Shown here piece after piece: positions 17,175 through 24,732 of a stretch of 49,410 bases of DNA. Both the position numbers and the translations under genes were made by a program. Position 1 is the stretch's first letter. Every line of letters begins with the position of its first letter. The notes under the pieces were generated by a model. It did not search any database and was not told the DNA's origin. It saw nothing but the letters and a program-made list of their open reading frames with translations. Source of the stretch: Longimicrobiaceae bacterium (lineage in GTDB: Bacteria; Gemmatimonadota; Gemmatimonadetes; Longimicrobiales; Longimicrobiaceae). The stretch spans positions 1 to 49,410 of the forward strand of contig JASLAX010000202.1 of NCBI GenBank assembly GCA_030146875.1, given 5' to 3'.

Positions 17175-18110
17175 TCACGCGACCGGGGTCAGGGGCGGCT
17201 CGCCGCTCAGCACCGCGGCGGCGTTCCGCGCCGCCAGCACGGCCATGCGCGTGCGGGTCGCGCGCGTGGCGCTGCCGATGTGCGGGAGCAGGACCACGTT
17301 GGGAAGCTCCAGCAGCCCGGGGTGGATCCGCGGCTCGTGCTCGTACACGTCCAGCCCCGCGCCGGCCAGGCGCCCCTCGCGCAGCGCGTCCACCAGCGCG
17401 CCCTCGTCCACCAGCGCCCCGCGCGCGGTGTTGACGAGGCAGGCGGAGGGCCGCATCCCGCGGAGCGCTTCCGCGTCCAGCCAGTGCCGCGTCTCGGGAG
17501 TCAACGGCGCGTGGAGCGAGAGGACGTCGCTCGCGCCGATCAGCTCGTCGCGGCGGACGAAGCGCGCCCCCAGGGCGGCCGCATCCTCCTCCGGCAGCTT
17601 CGACCGCGAGTGGTAGGCGACGCGCATTCCGAACGCGCCCGCCCGCCGCGCCACGGCGCGGCCGATGCGCCCCATCCCGAAGATGCCCAGGGTGGCGCCG
17701 TGGAGGTCGGCGGAGAGATGGTCGTGGAAGCCCCAGCCGTGGAACTGGCCCGCGCGCAGCGAGCGCTCGGCCCGCGGGAGCCCGCGGACGGTGGCGAGGA
17801 GCAGCGCCCACGTCAGGTCCGCGGTGGCCTCCGTCAGCACGTCCGGCGTGTTGGTGACCGCGATGCCGCGCGCGCGGCAGGCGGTCAGGTCCACGTGCTC
17901 GTAGCCCACCACGGCGTTGGCGACCACGCGCAGGCGGGGGGCCGCGTCGAGCAGGGCGGCGTCCACCCGGTCGGTGAGCAGGCAGAGCAGGGCATCGGCC
18001 TCGCCCAGCGCCTCGCGCCACCGCTCCGGCCCGCGCACGTCCGCCACCCGGGCGATGACGTCGCGCGCCTCGTCGGGCAGCGCGAAGGTGGTGACGGCGA
18101 CGGGGCTCAC
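17175..18110 (-). CDS. D-glycerate dehydrogenase / glyoxylate-hydroxypyruvate reductase (311 aa)
   Basis: NAD(P)H-dependent D-2-hydroxyacid dehydrogenase. Seen: substrate-domain segment VVANAVVGYEHVDL, the GIAVTNTPDVLTEATADL segment characteristic of glyoxylate/hydroxypyruvate reductases, the nucleotide-binding LGIFGMGRIGRAVARRA, CLVNTARGALVDE, and the catalytic pair GLDVYEHEPRIHP (Glu) and LPHIGSATRATR (His). Length is standard. It overlaps the upstream GNAT gene by four bases and is followed by glycerate 2-kinase with a single base between, so it most likely makes the D-glycerate that the kinase uses. Confidence 0.93.
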   Translation of the reverse strand: MSPVAVTTFALPDEARDVIARVADVRGPERWREALGEADALLCLLTDRVDAALLDAAPRLRVVANAVVGYEHVDLTACRARGIAVTNTPDVLTEATADLTWALLLATVRGLPRAERSLRAGQFHGWGFHDHLSADLHGATLGIFGMGRIGRAVARRAGAFGMRVAYHSRSKLPEEDAAALGARFVRRDELIGASDVLSLHAPLTPETRHWLDAEALRGMRPSACLVNTARGALVDEGALVDALREGRLAGAGLDVYEHEPRIHPGLLELPNVVLLPHIGSATRATRTRMAVLAARNAAAVLSGEPPLTPVA

Positions 18111-18640
18111 CCGAGCGGCTTCTCGTAGAGGGCCAGCCCGGCGCCGGAGAGGCCGAGCTTGGTGTGCTCCGCGATGGGGAGCAGCGAGAAGCCCAGCGCC
18201 TTAACCACGGGGTGCACGGCGCGCCGGCGCCACTCCACCGCCGTGCGCAGCGCCACCAGCCCGCGCGCCGCCAGCGCCTCCTCCAGCGCCGCGAGCGCCT
18301 CCGCCGCCAGCCCCCGTCCGCGGTGCTCGGGGACGACGGTGAGCGTGCCGAGCAGCGCCCGGTCGGACGACGGGTTCCCCTCCCACCAGCCGATCGCGCC
18401 CACGGCCTCGCCCCCATCCGCCAGCTCCAGCAGCGCCACCGCGCGGCCCGGAGACGCGGCGCACCCCGCGATCTCGCCCGCGGCCGCGCCGGGCGTGGCG
18501 GGCGCGCCGCTCACGGCGCGGAAGTGGTCCTCCGAGGAATCGAAGACGCGCTGCAGCGCGGCCTCGTCGCCCGTCCCCAGGGGGCGCAGGCGCAGGCGGG
18601 GCGTGTGGAGGACGGCGGCGGCGGCGGGGGTCGGCTGCAT
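18107..18640 (-). CDS. GNAT-family N-acetyltransferase, RimJ/RimL-like (177 aa)
   Basis: Acetyl-CoA-dependent acetyltransferase of unknown acceptor. The N-terminal LHTPRLRLRPLGTGDEAALQ is typical of the RimJ/RimL (Acetyltransf_3) group; the acetyl-CoA loop is VVPEHRGRGLAAEALAAL; the C-terminal strand is VKALGFSLLPI. It is the first gene of the glycerate unit and its stop overlaps the next start by four bases. The functional link to glycerate metabolism is not apparent and may be only co-expression. Confidence 0.87.
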   Translation of the reverse strand: MQPTPAAAAVLHTPRLRLRPLGTGDEAALQRVFDSSEDHFRAVSGAPATPGAAAGEIAGCAASPGRAVALLELADGGEAVGAIGWWEGNPSSDRALLGTLTVVPEHRGRGLAAEALAALEEALAARGLVALRTAVEWRRRAVHPVVKALGFSLLPIAEHTKLGLSGAGLALYEKPLG

Positions 18641-18680
18641 CGTCGGGCGTGCGGGTGGTGGGGCCCGGGGATCGCCGGGA

Positions 18681-18710
18681 AAGTTGCCCCGGGGCCGGAG
18701 TCGGCGTCAA
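18681..18710 (-). promoter_or_regulatory. Possible promoter of the glycerate operon
   Basis: Minus strand: TTGACG (18705-18710), 18-base spacer, CAACTT (18681-18686), about 40 bases before the GNAT start. The -35 is good and the -10 poor, so this is tentative. Confidence 0.4.
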
Positions 18711-18777
18711 GTTCAGGGAGCGGCGGCCCGGGGGGCGGGGGCGGCACCAGGCACGAACCGGAGACGGCGAGGAGCAC

Positions 18778-18969
18778 GTGAGCACGCAGCTGGAGTCGCG
18801 CCACTTCTACCGGACGGGGGACGTGGTGGAGAGCGTCGCGGGGCGCACGGGCACGGTGCGCGACGCCCGCGCCCTGTACGCGCTGGTCCGGTGGGACGAC
18901 GGGGGCGAGGAGGAGGTCGACCAGCTCGACCACCGCATCGCCGTGATCGAGCGCGCGTCGCGCGAGTAG
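18778..18969 (+). CDS. Small SH3/KOW-like protein, hypothetical (63 aa)
   Basis: Not assigned to a named family. The core TGDVVESVAGRTGTVRDARA followed by LYALVRWDDGGEEEVDQLD has the spacing of a small five-strand SH3 or KOW-like barrel, as in many short bacterial proteins that bind nucleic acid or ribosomes. The protein is acidic at the C-terminus. GTG 18778 has GAGGAG five bases upstream, which decides the start. Cytoplasmic; function unknown. Confidence 0.75.
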   Translation: MSTQLESRHFYRTGDVVESVAGRTGTVRDARALYALVRWDDGGEEEVDQLDHRIAVIERASRE

Positions 18970-19031
18970 CGTTCAACCCCTTGGGGGTGTTAGGATTGAA
19001 CATCCCCCACGAGAAGCAGCGAGGTATCCAG

Positions 19032-19469
19032 GTGATCCAGGCCTTCGAGCACGCGCCCCCGTCCGCCGTTCCCACGGTCCTGATCGTGGAGGACCAGTTC
19101 GAGATGCGCGCCATCAACGCCGCCTACCTGCACCATCACGGCTACCGCGTGCTGGCGGCCGACAACGGCGACGACGGCCTGCGCTCCGCGCGGCGGGACG
19201 CGCCCGACGTGATCGTGATGGACATCTCCGTGCCGGGCATCGACGGCCTGGCCGCGACCGAGATGCTGAAGCGCGACCCGGCCACGGAACACATCCCCAT
19301 CGTGATCCTGACCGCGCACCCGTACGGCTCGGTGGGCCAGCGCGCCCGCGCCGCCGGCTGCGATGCGTACCTCTCCAAGCCGTGCGACCCGCGCCGCCTG
19401 CTGCAGGAGGTGCAGCGGCAGGTGGCATCGGCCGAGCGCCACCCCCGCGTCCTCGGCCACGACGCATGA
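19032..19469 (+). CDS. Single-domain CheY-like response regulator (145 aa)
   Basis: Receiver domain without an output domain. Acidic pocket VLIVEDQFEMR, phospho-acceptor Asp64 in VIVMDISVPGIDG, conserved threonine in IVILTAHPYG and Lys116 in YLSKPCDP are all present. Start GTG 19032 is chosen because GAGG lies seven bases before it; a TTG at 18996 in frame has no ribosome binding site. No histidine kinase is adjacent, so the kinase and output are unknown. It overlaps the next small zinc-ribbon gene by ATGA, suggesting co-translation. Confidence 0.9.
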   Translation: MIQAFEHAPPSAVPTVLIVEDQFEMRAINAAYLHHHGYRVLAADNGDDGLRSARRDAPDVIVMDISVPGIDGLAATEMLKRDPATEHIPIVILTAHPYGSVGQRARAAGCDAYLSKPCDPRRLLQEVQRQVASAERHPRVLGHDA

Positions 19470-19684
19470 GCCAGGGTCCGGACCCGAGCTGGTGCGCGCG
19501 CATCAACGCGCGCCCCCAGCCTCCCGTCCCCCCCTCGGCGCGCCCGGCGCCCCCGCCCGCGTTCCAGAAGCGCGAGCCTCCCACGCACCACGTGTGCGAC
19601 CTGTGCGGCGCGCCGATGTTCGACCACAACTGCAAGATCGTCTGCCCCAACTGCGGCTACAAGCGGGACTGCTCGGACCCGTAG
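19466..19684 (+). CDS. Small zinc-ribbon protein (72 aa)
   Basis: Proline-rich N-terminal half (INARPQPPVPPSARPAPPP) followed by a zinc ribbon with two Cys-x-x-Cys pairs, VCDLCGAPMFDHNC and IVCPNCGYKRDC. No other domain. The ATG at 19466 overlaps the response-regulator stop in ATGA. Zinc ribbons of this size usually act as protein or nucleic-acid adaptors; a role as partner of the receiver protein is suggested only by the coupling. Confidence 0.75.
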   Translation: MSQGPDPSWCARINARPQPPVPPSARPAPPPAFQKREPPTHHVCDLCGAPMFDHNCKIVCPNCGYKRDCSDP

Positions 19685-19891
19685 GGCGGTCCACGCCGCT
19701 CCGCGTCGCCGTCCCGCCGGACCCCTCCTCTTCCTCCTTTCGAGCCCGCCGCCGTCCTTCGGCCTGGCGCTGCTGGGGCCGGTCATCGCCGGTCCCGTGG
19801 GCGAGTTCCTGGCGCGTCTCGCGGGCGCCTGAGCACGCGTCCTGCTCAGGGCGGCCGGGCGAGCGTCACGACGAACCGCGCAGGAGGGCAG

Positions 19892-20236
19892 ATGGACCTG
19901 GAGAGGTGGATCCAGCGGATCCGCAGCCCCGATCCCGCCACGTTCGAGGACGCGTACTGGGGCGACCGCCCGGAAGGCCCGGACGTGGTCCCGCGCCTGC
20001 TCGCCGAGATGCAGGCGGCGCCCGACGTGTACACCCGCGGCAAGTTCGCCGAGCTGCTGGGGGAGATGGGGAACGCGTCCGTCCTCCCGCACCTCCTCGC
20101 CGAGCTCTCCCAGCCCGACGCGGAGATGCGGCGCTGGGCCGCGCTCGCGCTGGAGCAGCTCGACCTGCCGGAGGCGACGGAGGCCGCGGCGGCCTACCGC
20201 GAGGCGCATCCCGAGCAGTTCCCTTCCGTGCCGTAG
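19892..20236 (+). CDS. Small HEAT-repeat protein (114 aa)
   Basis: All-helical protein with at least two HEAT-like units, VYTRGKFAELLGEMGNASVL PHLL and a second starting AEMRRWAALALEQLDLPEAT. The repeat pattern of alternating hydrophobic helix residues and a conserved LGEMG turn resembles immunity-type or phycobilisome-lyase-like HEAT proteins. No signal peptide. AGGAGGGC precedes the ATG. Function unknown; it could be an adaptor. The 207 bases before it hold no convincing gene. Confidence 0.75.
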   Translation: MDLERWIQRIRSPDPATFEDAYWGDRPEGPDVVPRLLAEMQAAPDVYTRGKFAELLGEMGNASVLPHLLAELSQPDAEMRRWAALALEQLDLPEATEAAAAYREAHPEQFPSVP

Positions 20237-20319
20237 AGGCTGGCCGGGCATTCTCTCCGGCCGGCGACGACCTCCGCATCTCTCGCTCGCTCCCCGCGAC
20301 TGCTCGTACCGTAGCTTCT

Positions 20320-20553
20320 TCATACCCGTGCCTGGGACGGCAACGCCGCCCCGGGCTTTGCTTCGGCTGCGCCGGGGCGATGAGCGCCGCGATCGGCCGG
20401 ACGGGACGATGCCGACGGCGGTGGTCCCGCCGAGGAGCCCCTTCTTCGCCCCGTCGCCGATGCCCTCGCCGCGGGCGTCCGGACCCGCCCTGGCGCGGCG
20501 GAGGCCGCGAGGAGGGAGAGGAGGACCGCGGCCCGGAGGAAGGTGGTCCGCAT
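20320..20553 (-). pseudogene. Probable frameshifted small secreted protein
   Basis: From ATG 20553, with GGAG eight bases upstream, a clear signal peptide is read (MRTTFLRAAVLLSLLAASAA). The open frame then becomes arginine- and proline-rich with poor codon use. In the next frame GEGIGDGAKKGLLGGTTAVG is encoded with every third base G or C, and after another shift VRPIAALIAPAQPK is again perfect in third positions. This pattern suggests two single-base indels in a once-intact gene, or sequencing errors. The remaining part of the 20237-20639 gap contains no other gene. The normal product is not recognised. Confidence 0.4.
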
Positions 20554-20639
20554 GGGGAATCTCCGGTGAGGGGAACGCTTCGTGCCTGTCGGCTCGACCG
20601 GCGGCGCGGCCGCCCGGTGTGACACCCACGCGGAGGCGC

Positions 20640-22859
20640 ATGGTTCCCACGGTACGGATGCGGCCCGGCTTGCGGCACGCGTGGCTCGGACCGTCCCTGC
20701 TGGTCATGGACGAGGACGGCGGCTGCGGCACCGCGTCGCTCACCGGCTTCTACTTCCGCGAGACCCGCTTCCTGCGGCACCTGGCCCTGGAGGTCGCGGG
20801 CGAGGCGCCGTTCCTCTGCTCGTCCAGCCAGGCGTCCCCCGAGACGCTCGACTTCGTGTACGTGCACCCCGAGCTGCGGACGTTCGGCGGCGGGGGGAGC
20901 GACTACTCCGGGCAGGAGGGGAAGGCGGAGAGGTACGGCGGGCTGCTGGCCCGGGGGCTGGACCTGCGTCTGCGCATCCGCGTGCGCCCCGCGCGGCTGG
21001 AGGCCGAGCTGCTGATCGGCAACCGCGCCGGCGAGGCGGCGGAGTTCGAGGTCGCCTGGCTGGTGGGCGCCGACTTCGCCGACCTGCTGGAGGCGCACGA
21101 GGGGAAGCGGCAGCTCGAGCTGGGCGTGGCGGTGGATCCGGGGCGGGACGGCGTGCGCTTCCGCTGCCTGCACCCCGAGCTCCCGCTGGAGAGCCGCGTG
21201 TGGGCGGAGGGGCCGGGCGAGTGGACGTTCGCGGACGGGCGCCTCTCCACCCGCGTCTCGCTGGCCCACGGGGCGGAGGAGCGCCTGGTGCTGCACGCGG
21301 CCGCGTGGGACCTGGCGGAGCCCATCGACGACTCGGGGGCGGATGCGCGCGAGAGCGCCGTCGCGCGGTGGCGGGCGGGCGCGGCGCGGGTGCGCACGCC
21401 CGAGGAGGGCCCCCTCACCGCCGCGCTGGCCACGGCGACGGAGGACCTGGGCGCCTTCGCGCTGCTGGAAGGGGGAGAGGACGAGTGGCTGGCGCCCGCC
21501 GCGGGCGTCCCCCTCTACCCCGCGCTCTTCGGGCGCGACGCGCTGGTGACCGGCTGGCAGGCGATGCTGCTGGACGGCGGGCAGATGGCCTCCGCCGCCC
21601 TGGCCCGCCTCGCCGGCCTGCAGGGGACCGTGGACGACCCCTCGCGGGACGAGGAGCCCGGCCGCATCGTGCAGCAGGTGCGGCGCGGGCCGGTCGCGCG
21701 CCTGGGCATCACCCCGTTCGCGCGCTACTACGGCGACGTGGCCTCGCCCTTCGACTTCGTCACCGTGCTGGGACTGCTCTACGCCTGGAACGGCGAGCGG
21801 GAGGGCGTGCTGCGCCACTGGGACGCCGCGCGGCGGGTGCTGGACTGGGCGCGCGAGCGCGGCGACATGGACGGCGACGGGTACGTGGAGTACCTGACCC
21901 GCTCGCCGCAGGGGCCGGAGCACCAGGGATGGAAGGACAGCGGCCGCGCCGTGATCTACCGGGACGGCCGCGACGTGCGGCCGCCCCTGGCCGTGTGCGA
22001 GGTGCAGGGCTACTGGTACGCCGCGCTGCAGGTGGCCGCCGTGCTGGCGGGGATCGTGGGCGCGCCCGGCGACGGAGTGGCGTACTGGCGCGAGGCCGAC
22101 GAGCTGAAGGAGCGCTTCAACCGCGACTTCTGGATGGAGGACGAGGGGTACTTCGCCCTGGCGCTGGACGAGGAGAATCGCCCGGTGCGCAGCATCGCGT
22201 CCAACGCGGGGCAGTGCCTGGCGACCGGCATCGTCTCGGCGGACAACGCGCCGCGCATGGTTGAGCGCCTCTTCCGGCGCGACCTGTGGAGCGGGTGGGG
22301 GATCCGCACGCTCTCGTCCGACCACCCGGCGTACTCCCCCCTCTCGTACCACCGCGGCAGCGTGTGGCCGGTGGAGAACGCGTCCATCGCCTTCGGGCTG
22401 CGGCGCTACGGCTTCGACCGCCACCTGCACCGCCTGGCCGAGGGGATGGTGGGCCTCCACCGCCTCTTCCCCGGCGGCCGCGTGCCCGAGTGCGTGGGCG
22501 GCTTCTCGCGCGAGGAGCTTCCGCACCCGGGCGTGTACCCGCGTGCCAACGTGCCCCAGGCCTGGAACCAGAGCGCCCCCGCGCTGCTGCTGCAGGCGCT
22601 GCTCGGCCTCTTCCCCGTCGCCCCGCTCAAGCTGCTCCTGGTCGACCCCGTGCTGCCCCCGTGGCTGCCCGACGTGCGCGTGGAGGGGCTGCGCGTGGGC
22701 GATGCCACCGTCACCCTCCGCTTCCACCGGGACCCGGACGGCCGCTCGCACGTGGAGAAGGAGTGCGAGGACGGCAAGCTACGCATCCTCCGCCAGCCGC
22801 CGCCGGGGGCGCTGGACGTGGGCGTGGCGGAGCGCCTGGCCAAGCTGTTCCGGGGGTAG
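20640..22859 (+). CDS. Amylo-alpha-1,6-glucosidase / glycogen-debranching-type glycoside hydrolase (739 aa)
   Basis: The N-terminal part (about residues 20-220) matches the debranching-enzyme N-terminal beta-sandwich: LLVMDEDGGCGTASLTGFYF then RETRFLRHLAL. The C-terminal part (about 270-690) is an (alpha/alpha)6 barrel with YPALFGRDALVTGWQA, GDMDGDGYVEYL, HQGWKDSGRAV, IASNAGQCLATGI and VWPVENASIAFGLRRYGFD. It probably trims alpha-1,6 branches or related alpha-glucosides. The usual HE of the E-E-P-G-K-I-x-H-E segment is QQ here (EEPGRIVQQV), so catalysis is not certain. ATG 20640 has GGAGG only three bases upstream; ATG 20655 is an alternative near it. Confidence 0.85.
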   Translation: MVPTVRMRPGLRHAWLGPSLLVMDEDGGCGTASLTGFYFRETRFLRHLALEVAGEAPFLCSSSQASPETLDFVYVHPELRTFGGGGSDYSGQEGKAERYGGLLARGLDLRLRIRVRPARLEAELLIGNRAGEAAEFEVAWLVGADFADLLEAHEGKRQLELGVAVDPGRDGVRFRCLHPELPLESRVWAEGPGEWTFADGRLSTRVSLAHGAEERLVLHAAAWDLAEPIDDSGADARESAVARWRAGAARVRTPEEGPLTAALATATEDLGAFALLEGGEDEWLAPAAGVPLYPALFGRDALVTGWQAMLLDGGQMASAALARLAGLQGTVDDPSRDEEPGRIVQQVRRGPVARLGITPFARYYGDVASPFDFVTVLGLLYAWNGEREGVLRHWDAARRVLDWARERGDMDGDGYVEYLTRSPQGPEHQGWKDSGRAVIYRDGRDVRPPLAVCEVQGYWYAALQVAAVLAGIVGAPGDGVAYWREADELKERFNRDFWMEDEGYFALALDEENRPVRSIASNAGQCLATGIVSADNAPRMVERLFRRDLWSGWGIRTLSSDHPAYSPLSYHRGSVWPVENASIAFGLRRYGFDRHLHRLAEGMVGLHRLFPGGRVPECVGGFSREELPHPGVYPRANVPQAWNQSAPALLLQALLGLFPVAPLKLLLVDPVLPPWLPDVRVEGLRVGDATVTLRFHRDPDGRSHVEKECEDGKLRILRQPPPGALDVGVAERLAKLFRG

Positions 22860-23045
22860 GGGCCGGTCGGCGGCTCCGACCGCGGCGGGCTCTCGCCATG
22901 CGCAACCCCCGTCCACCGCGCTCCGTGACCATCTGGGAACGCGCGGCACGCTTCCGCGGGGCCGCTCCTCCGTTTATCTTAGGTTCCCCCCTCCGACCAT
23001 CGCCGGAGCCGTACCGCCGGGCTCGCAGCACCGTCCCGTCGCCCA

Positions 23046-24044
23046 ATGATCGATCGACCCCGCCCGAACGAGCTGAGCCGGCGGCTCCTTCCCGCCGCCG
23101 CCACCGTCGTCCTCGCCGCCCTGGCGCTGGCGGGCGTGGCCGCGTGGGCGGGTGCCGGCCCCGCCGCCGCCGACGCGCCGCCCCCCGCCCTTCCCGCCCT
23201 GTACGCCACCCCCGCGCAGGTCGACACGGAGTTCATCGGCGGCTACGCCCGCGGCTCGTTCCGCGAGGTGCTCCCCGTGCTGGCCAGCGGCCTGTCCGAG
23301 GCCGAGCGCGAGATGGTGGGCCGCCACCTGGACAAGATCTACCAGCCCCTGCTCGGCGCCGCCGGCCTGGGCGACGGCGGGCGGCTGCGCCTGGCCTACG
23401 AGCGCACGCGCCGCTCCGACGGCACCACGCGCTCCATCCAGGTCCTGGCCGCCGAGCTCGCCTCCGGCGGGGCCATGCACACCGTCTTCCTGTTCGACCA
23501 GGCGCAGCGGCCCGGCTACTACGACGACATGGGACGCTCGCTGGACCCCACCACCTGGGCCTCGCCGCTCACGTACATGCGCCCCACGTCGGGCTTCAAC
23601 GCCAAGCGCATGCACCCCATCCTGCGGCGCGTGCTGCCCCACCTGGGCGTGGACTACGCGGCCCGGCGGGGCACCCCCGTCTACGCCACCGGCGACGGCA
23701 GCGTCTCGTACGCGGCCTCGCGGGGGGGCTACGGCAACATGGTGGAGGTGCAGCACCCCAACGGCTACGCCACCCGCTACGCCCACCTCTCGCGCATCGC
23801 GGTGCGCGCGGGCGAGCCCATCCAGCAGGGGCAGGTCGTGGGCTACGTGGGCGCCACCGGCCTGGCCACGGGCCCGCACCTGCACTACGAGGTGCGCCGC
23901 AAGGGCACCCCGGTCGATCCCCAGCGCGTCGGCCCCGGCGCCGGCCCCGGTCAGGACGTGGGCTACGATCGGAGCTGGAGCGGCGAGCGCCGCGCCCTCT
24001 CCTCGCTGCTCGCCCGCGCCCCCACGGTGGTGTCGGCGTACTGA
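23046..24044 (+). CDS. Secreted M23-family (LytM) zinc endopeptidase (332 aa)
   Basis: Peptidoglycan hydrolase type. A single N-terminal hydrophobic segment, TVVLAALALAGVAAWAGA, is a signal anchor or signal peptide. The catalytic domain is complete: GFNAKRMHPIL, HLGVDYAARRGTPVYA (zinc ligands H and D), YGNMVEVQHPNGYATRYAHL and the last ligands in GPHLHYEVRRKG. Residues 60-190 form an alpha/beta region of unknown role. No clear ribosome binding site precedes ATG 23046. A TTATCTTA at about 22974 may be its -10 element. Followed by a strong terminator. Confidence 0.92.
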   Translation: MIDRPRPNELSRRLLPAAATVVLAALALAGVAAWAGAGPAAADAPPPALPALYATPAQVDTEFIGGYARGSFREVLPVLASGLSEAEREMVGRHLDKIYQPLLGAAGLGDGGRLRLAYERTRRSDGTTRSIQVLAAELASGGAMHTVFLFDQAQRPGYYDDMGRSLDPTTWASPLTYMRPTSGFNAKRMHPILRRVLPHLGVDYAARRGTPVYATGDGSVSYAASRGGYGNMVEVQHPNGYATRYAHLSRIAVRAGEPIQQGQVVGYVGATGLATGPHLHYEVRRKGTPVDPQRVGPGAGPGQDVGYDRSWSGERRALSSLLARAPTVVSAY

Positions 24045-24102
24045 CGGACGAGGCACGCGAGCCGGGGCGTTCGGCCGTCAGACGGACGTCCTGGAGCAGA
24101 CG

Positions 24103-24134
24103 AAGGGGCGCATCTCGCGAGGAGATGCGCCCTT
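24103..24134 (+). terminator. Intrinsic terminator after the M23 gene
   Basis: AAGGGGCGCATCTC pairs with GAGATGCGCCCTT (one bulged G) and is followed by TTCTGTTTCTC. It lies 58 bases after the M23 stop. Confidence 0.8.
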
Positions 24135-24298
24135 CTGTTTCTCTCACCGGAGTACGCGCCGCGAGACGTGCCCCCCAGCGTGCCGAAGCGGGAGACGATC
24201 GTCGGTAGGGATCGGTTGAGGATTACGTGGTTGGTGGAGACCACATGGGCAAGCGACCCCGCCCGGTGTGGCACGGCCGTCCGCGGAGCGTCCGGCAC

Positions 24299-24350
24299 AC
24301 CGGGGGCGTAAAGCCCCCGGCTAAGAACGGCGTTCGTCCTCCGGACGACT
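24299..24350. repeat. Family A hairpin repeat
   Basis: Stem CCGGGGGC/GCCCCCGG with a GTAAA loop, followed by CTAAGAACGGCGTTCGTCC and a CCGGACGACT end. Same plan as the copies at 24606 and 47670. Confidence 0.65.
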
Positions 24351-24419
24351 CACCCCCACCATCGGCCCACGCCGGGTGCGGACGCGTGACCTCGGCCGGA
24401 GCGAACGAACGGTCCGGCA

Positions 24420-24460
24420 CCCCTCTCCCCTTGTGGGAGAGGGGCCGGGGGGTGAGGGGT
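24420..24460. repeat. Family B repeat, CCCCTCTCCC...GGGAGAGGGG type
   Basis: Inverted repeat CCCCTCTCCC-CTTGT-GGGAGAGGGG followed by CCGGGGGGTGAGGGG. An inverted-orientation relative is at 47587-47625. This type is widespread in GC-rich bacterial spacers. Confidence 0.65.
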
Positions 24461-24605
24461 ATCCCGGGCTGCGAGAGGCATCGGCCGGAGCCGCACCGGG
24501 TGAAAAACCCCGGCGGGAACGACGATCGTCCCTGCAGGACGCCATCGGCCGGTGAACCAGGATCGGATCCGGGAAATCGACCGGGAACGGGTCGGCGGCC
24601 TCGCA

Positions 24606-24655
24606 CCGGGGGCGTGAAGCCCCCGGCTGGCTACCACGGACGTCCCTGCGGGACT
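24606..24655. repeat. Family A hairpin repeat
   Basis: Stem CCGGGGGC/GCCCCCGG around GTGAA, then CTGGCTACCACGGACGTCC and a CCTGCGGGACT end. Nearly the same as the copy at 47670-47717. Confidence 0.7.
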
Positions 24656-24675
24656 CGCCCCGCGCACCGGCACCA

Positions 24676-24715
24676 CACGAAAAACCCCTCGCCGCGGACG
24701 ACGAGGGGGTTCGTG
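24676..24715 (-). terminator. Intrinsic terminator of the diguanylate cyclase gene
   Basis: Read on the minus strand, a CACGAACCCCCTCG arm pairs with CGAGGGGTTTTTCGTG, so that the hairpin runs into a TTTTT stretch at 24684-24680. It lies just after the cyclase stop at 24733. Confidence 0.75.
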
Positions 24716-24732
24716 ACGTTCGAGGGGGTCGC

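Larger units (their letters stand above)
24135..24675. other. Gene-free region filled with dispersed repeats
   Basis: No coding frame is supported here. The region holds three family-A hairpin repeats (24299-24350, degenerate 24497-24541, 24606-24655) and one family-B repeat (24420-24460), all with relatives near 47.6-47.8 kb. Most of the region is made of these elements and their degenerate remains. Confidence 0.7.

Noticed and set aside
18975..18992. AACCCCTTGGGGGTGTT hairpin as a terminator before the response regulator
   Set aside because: The stem is only five to six bases and the T run is two bases, too weak to call.
19726..19832. Short frame ending FGLALLGPVIAGPVGEFLARLAGA
   Set aside because: Hydrophobic and codon-like at the 3' end, but no start codon with a binding site and no clear upstream part; could be a gene fragment, not supported enough to annotate.
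24135..24675. Repeat region considered as an insertion sequence remnant
   Set aside because: No transposase frame, target duplication or long terminal inverted repeats.
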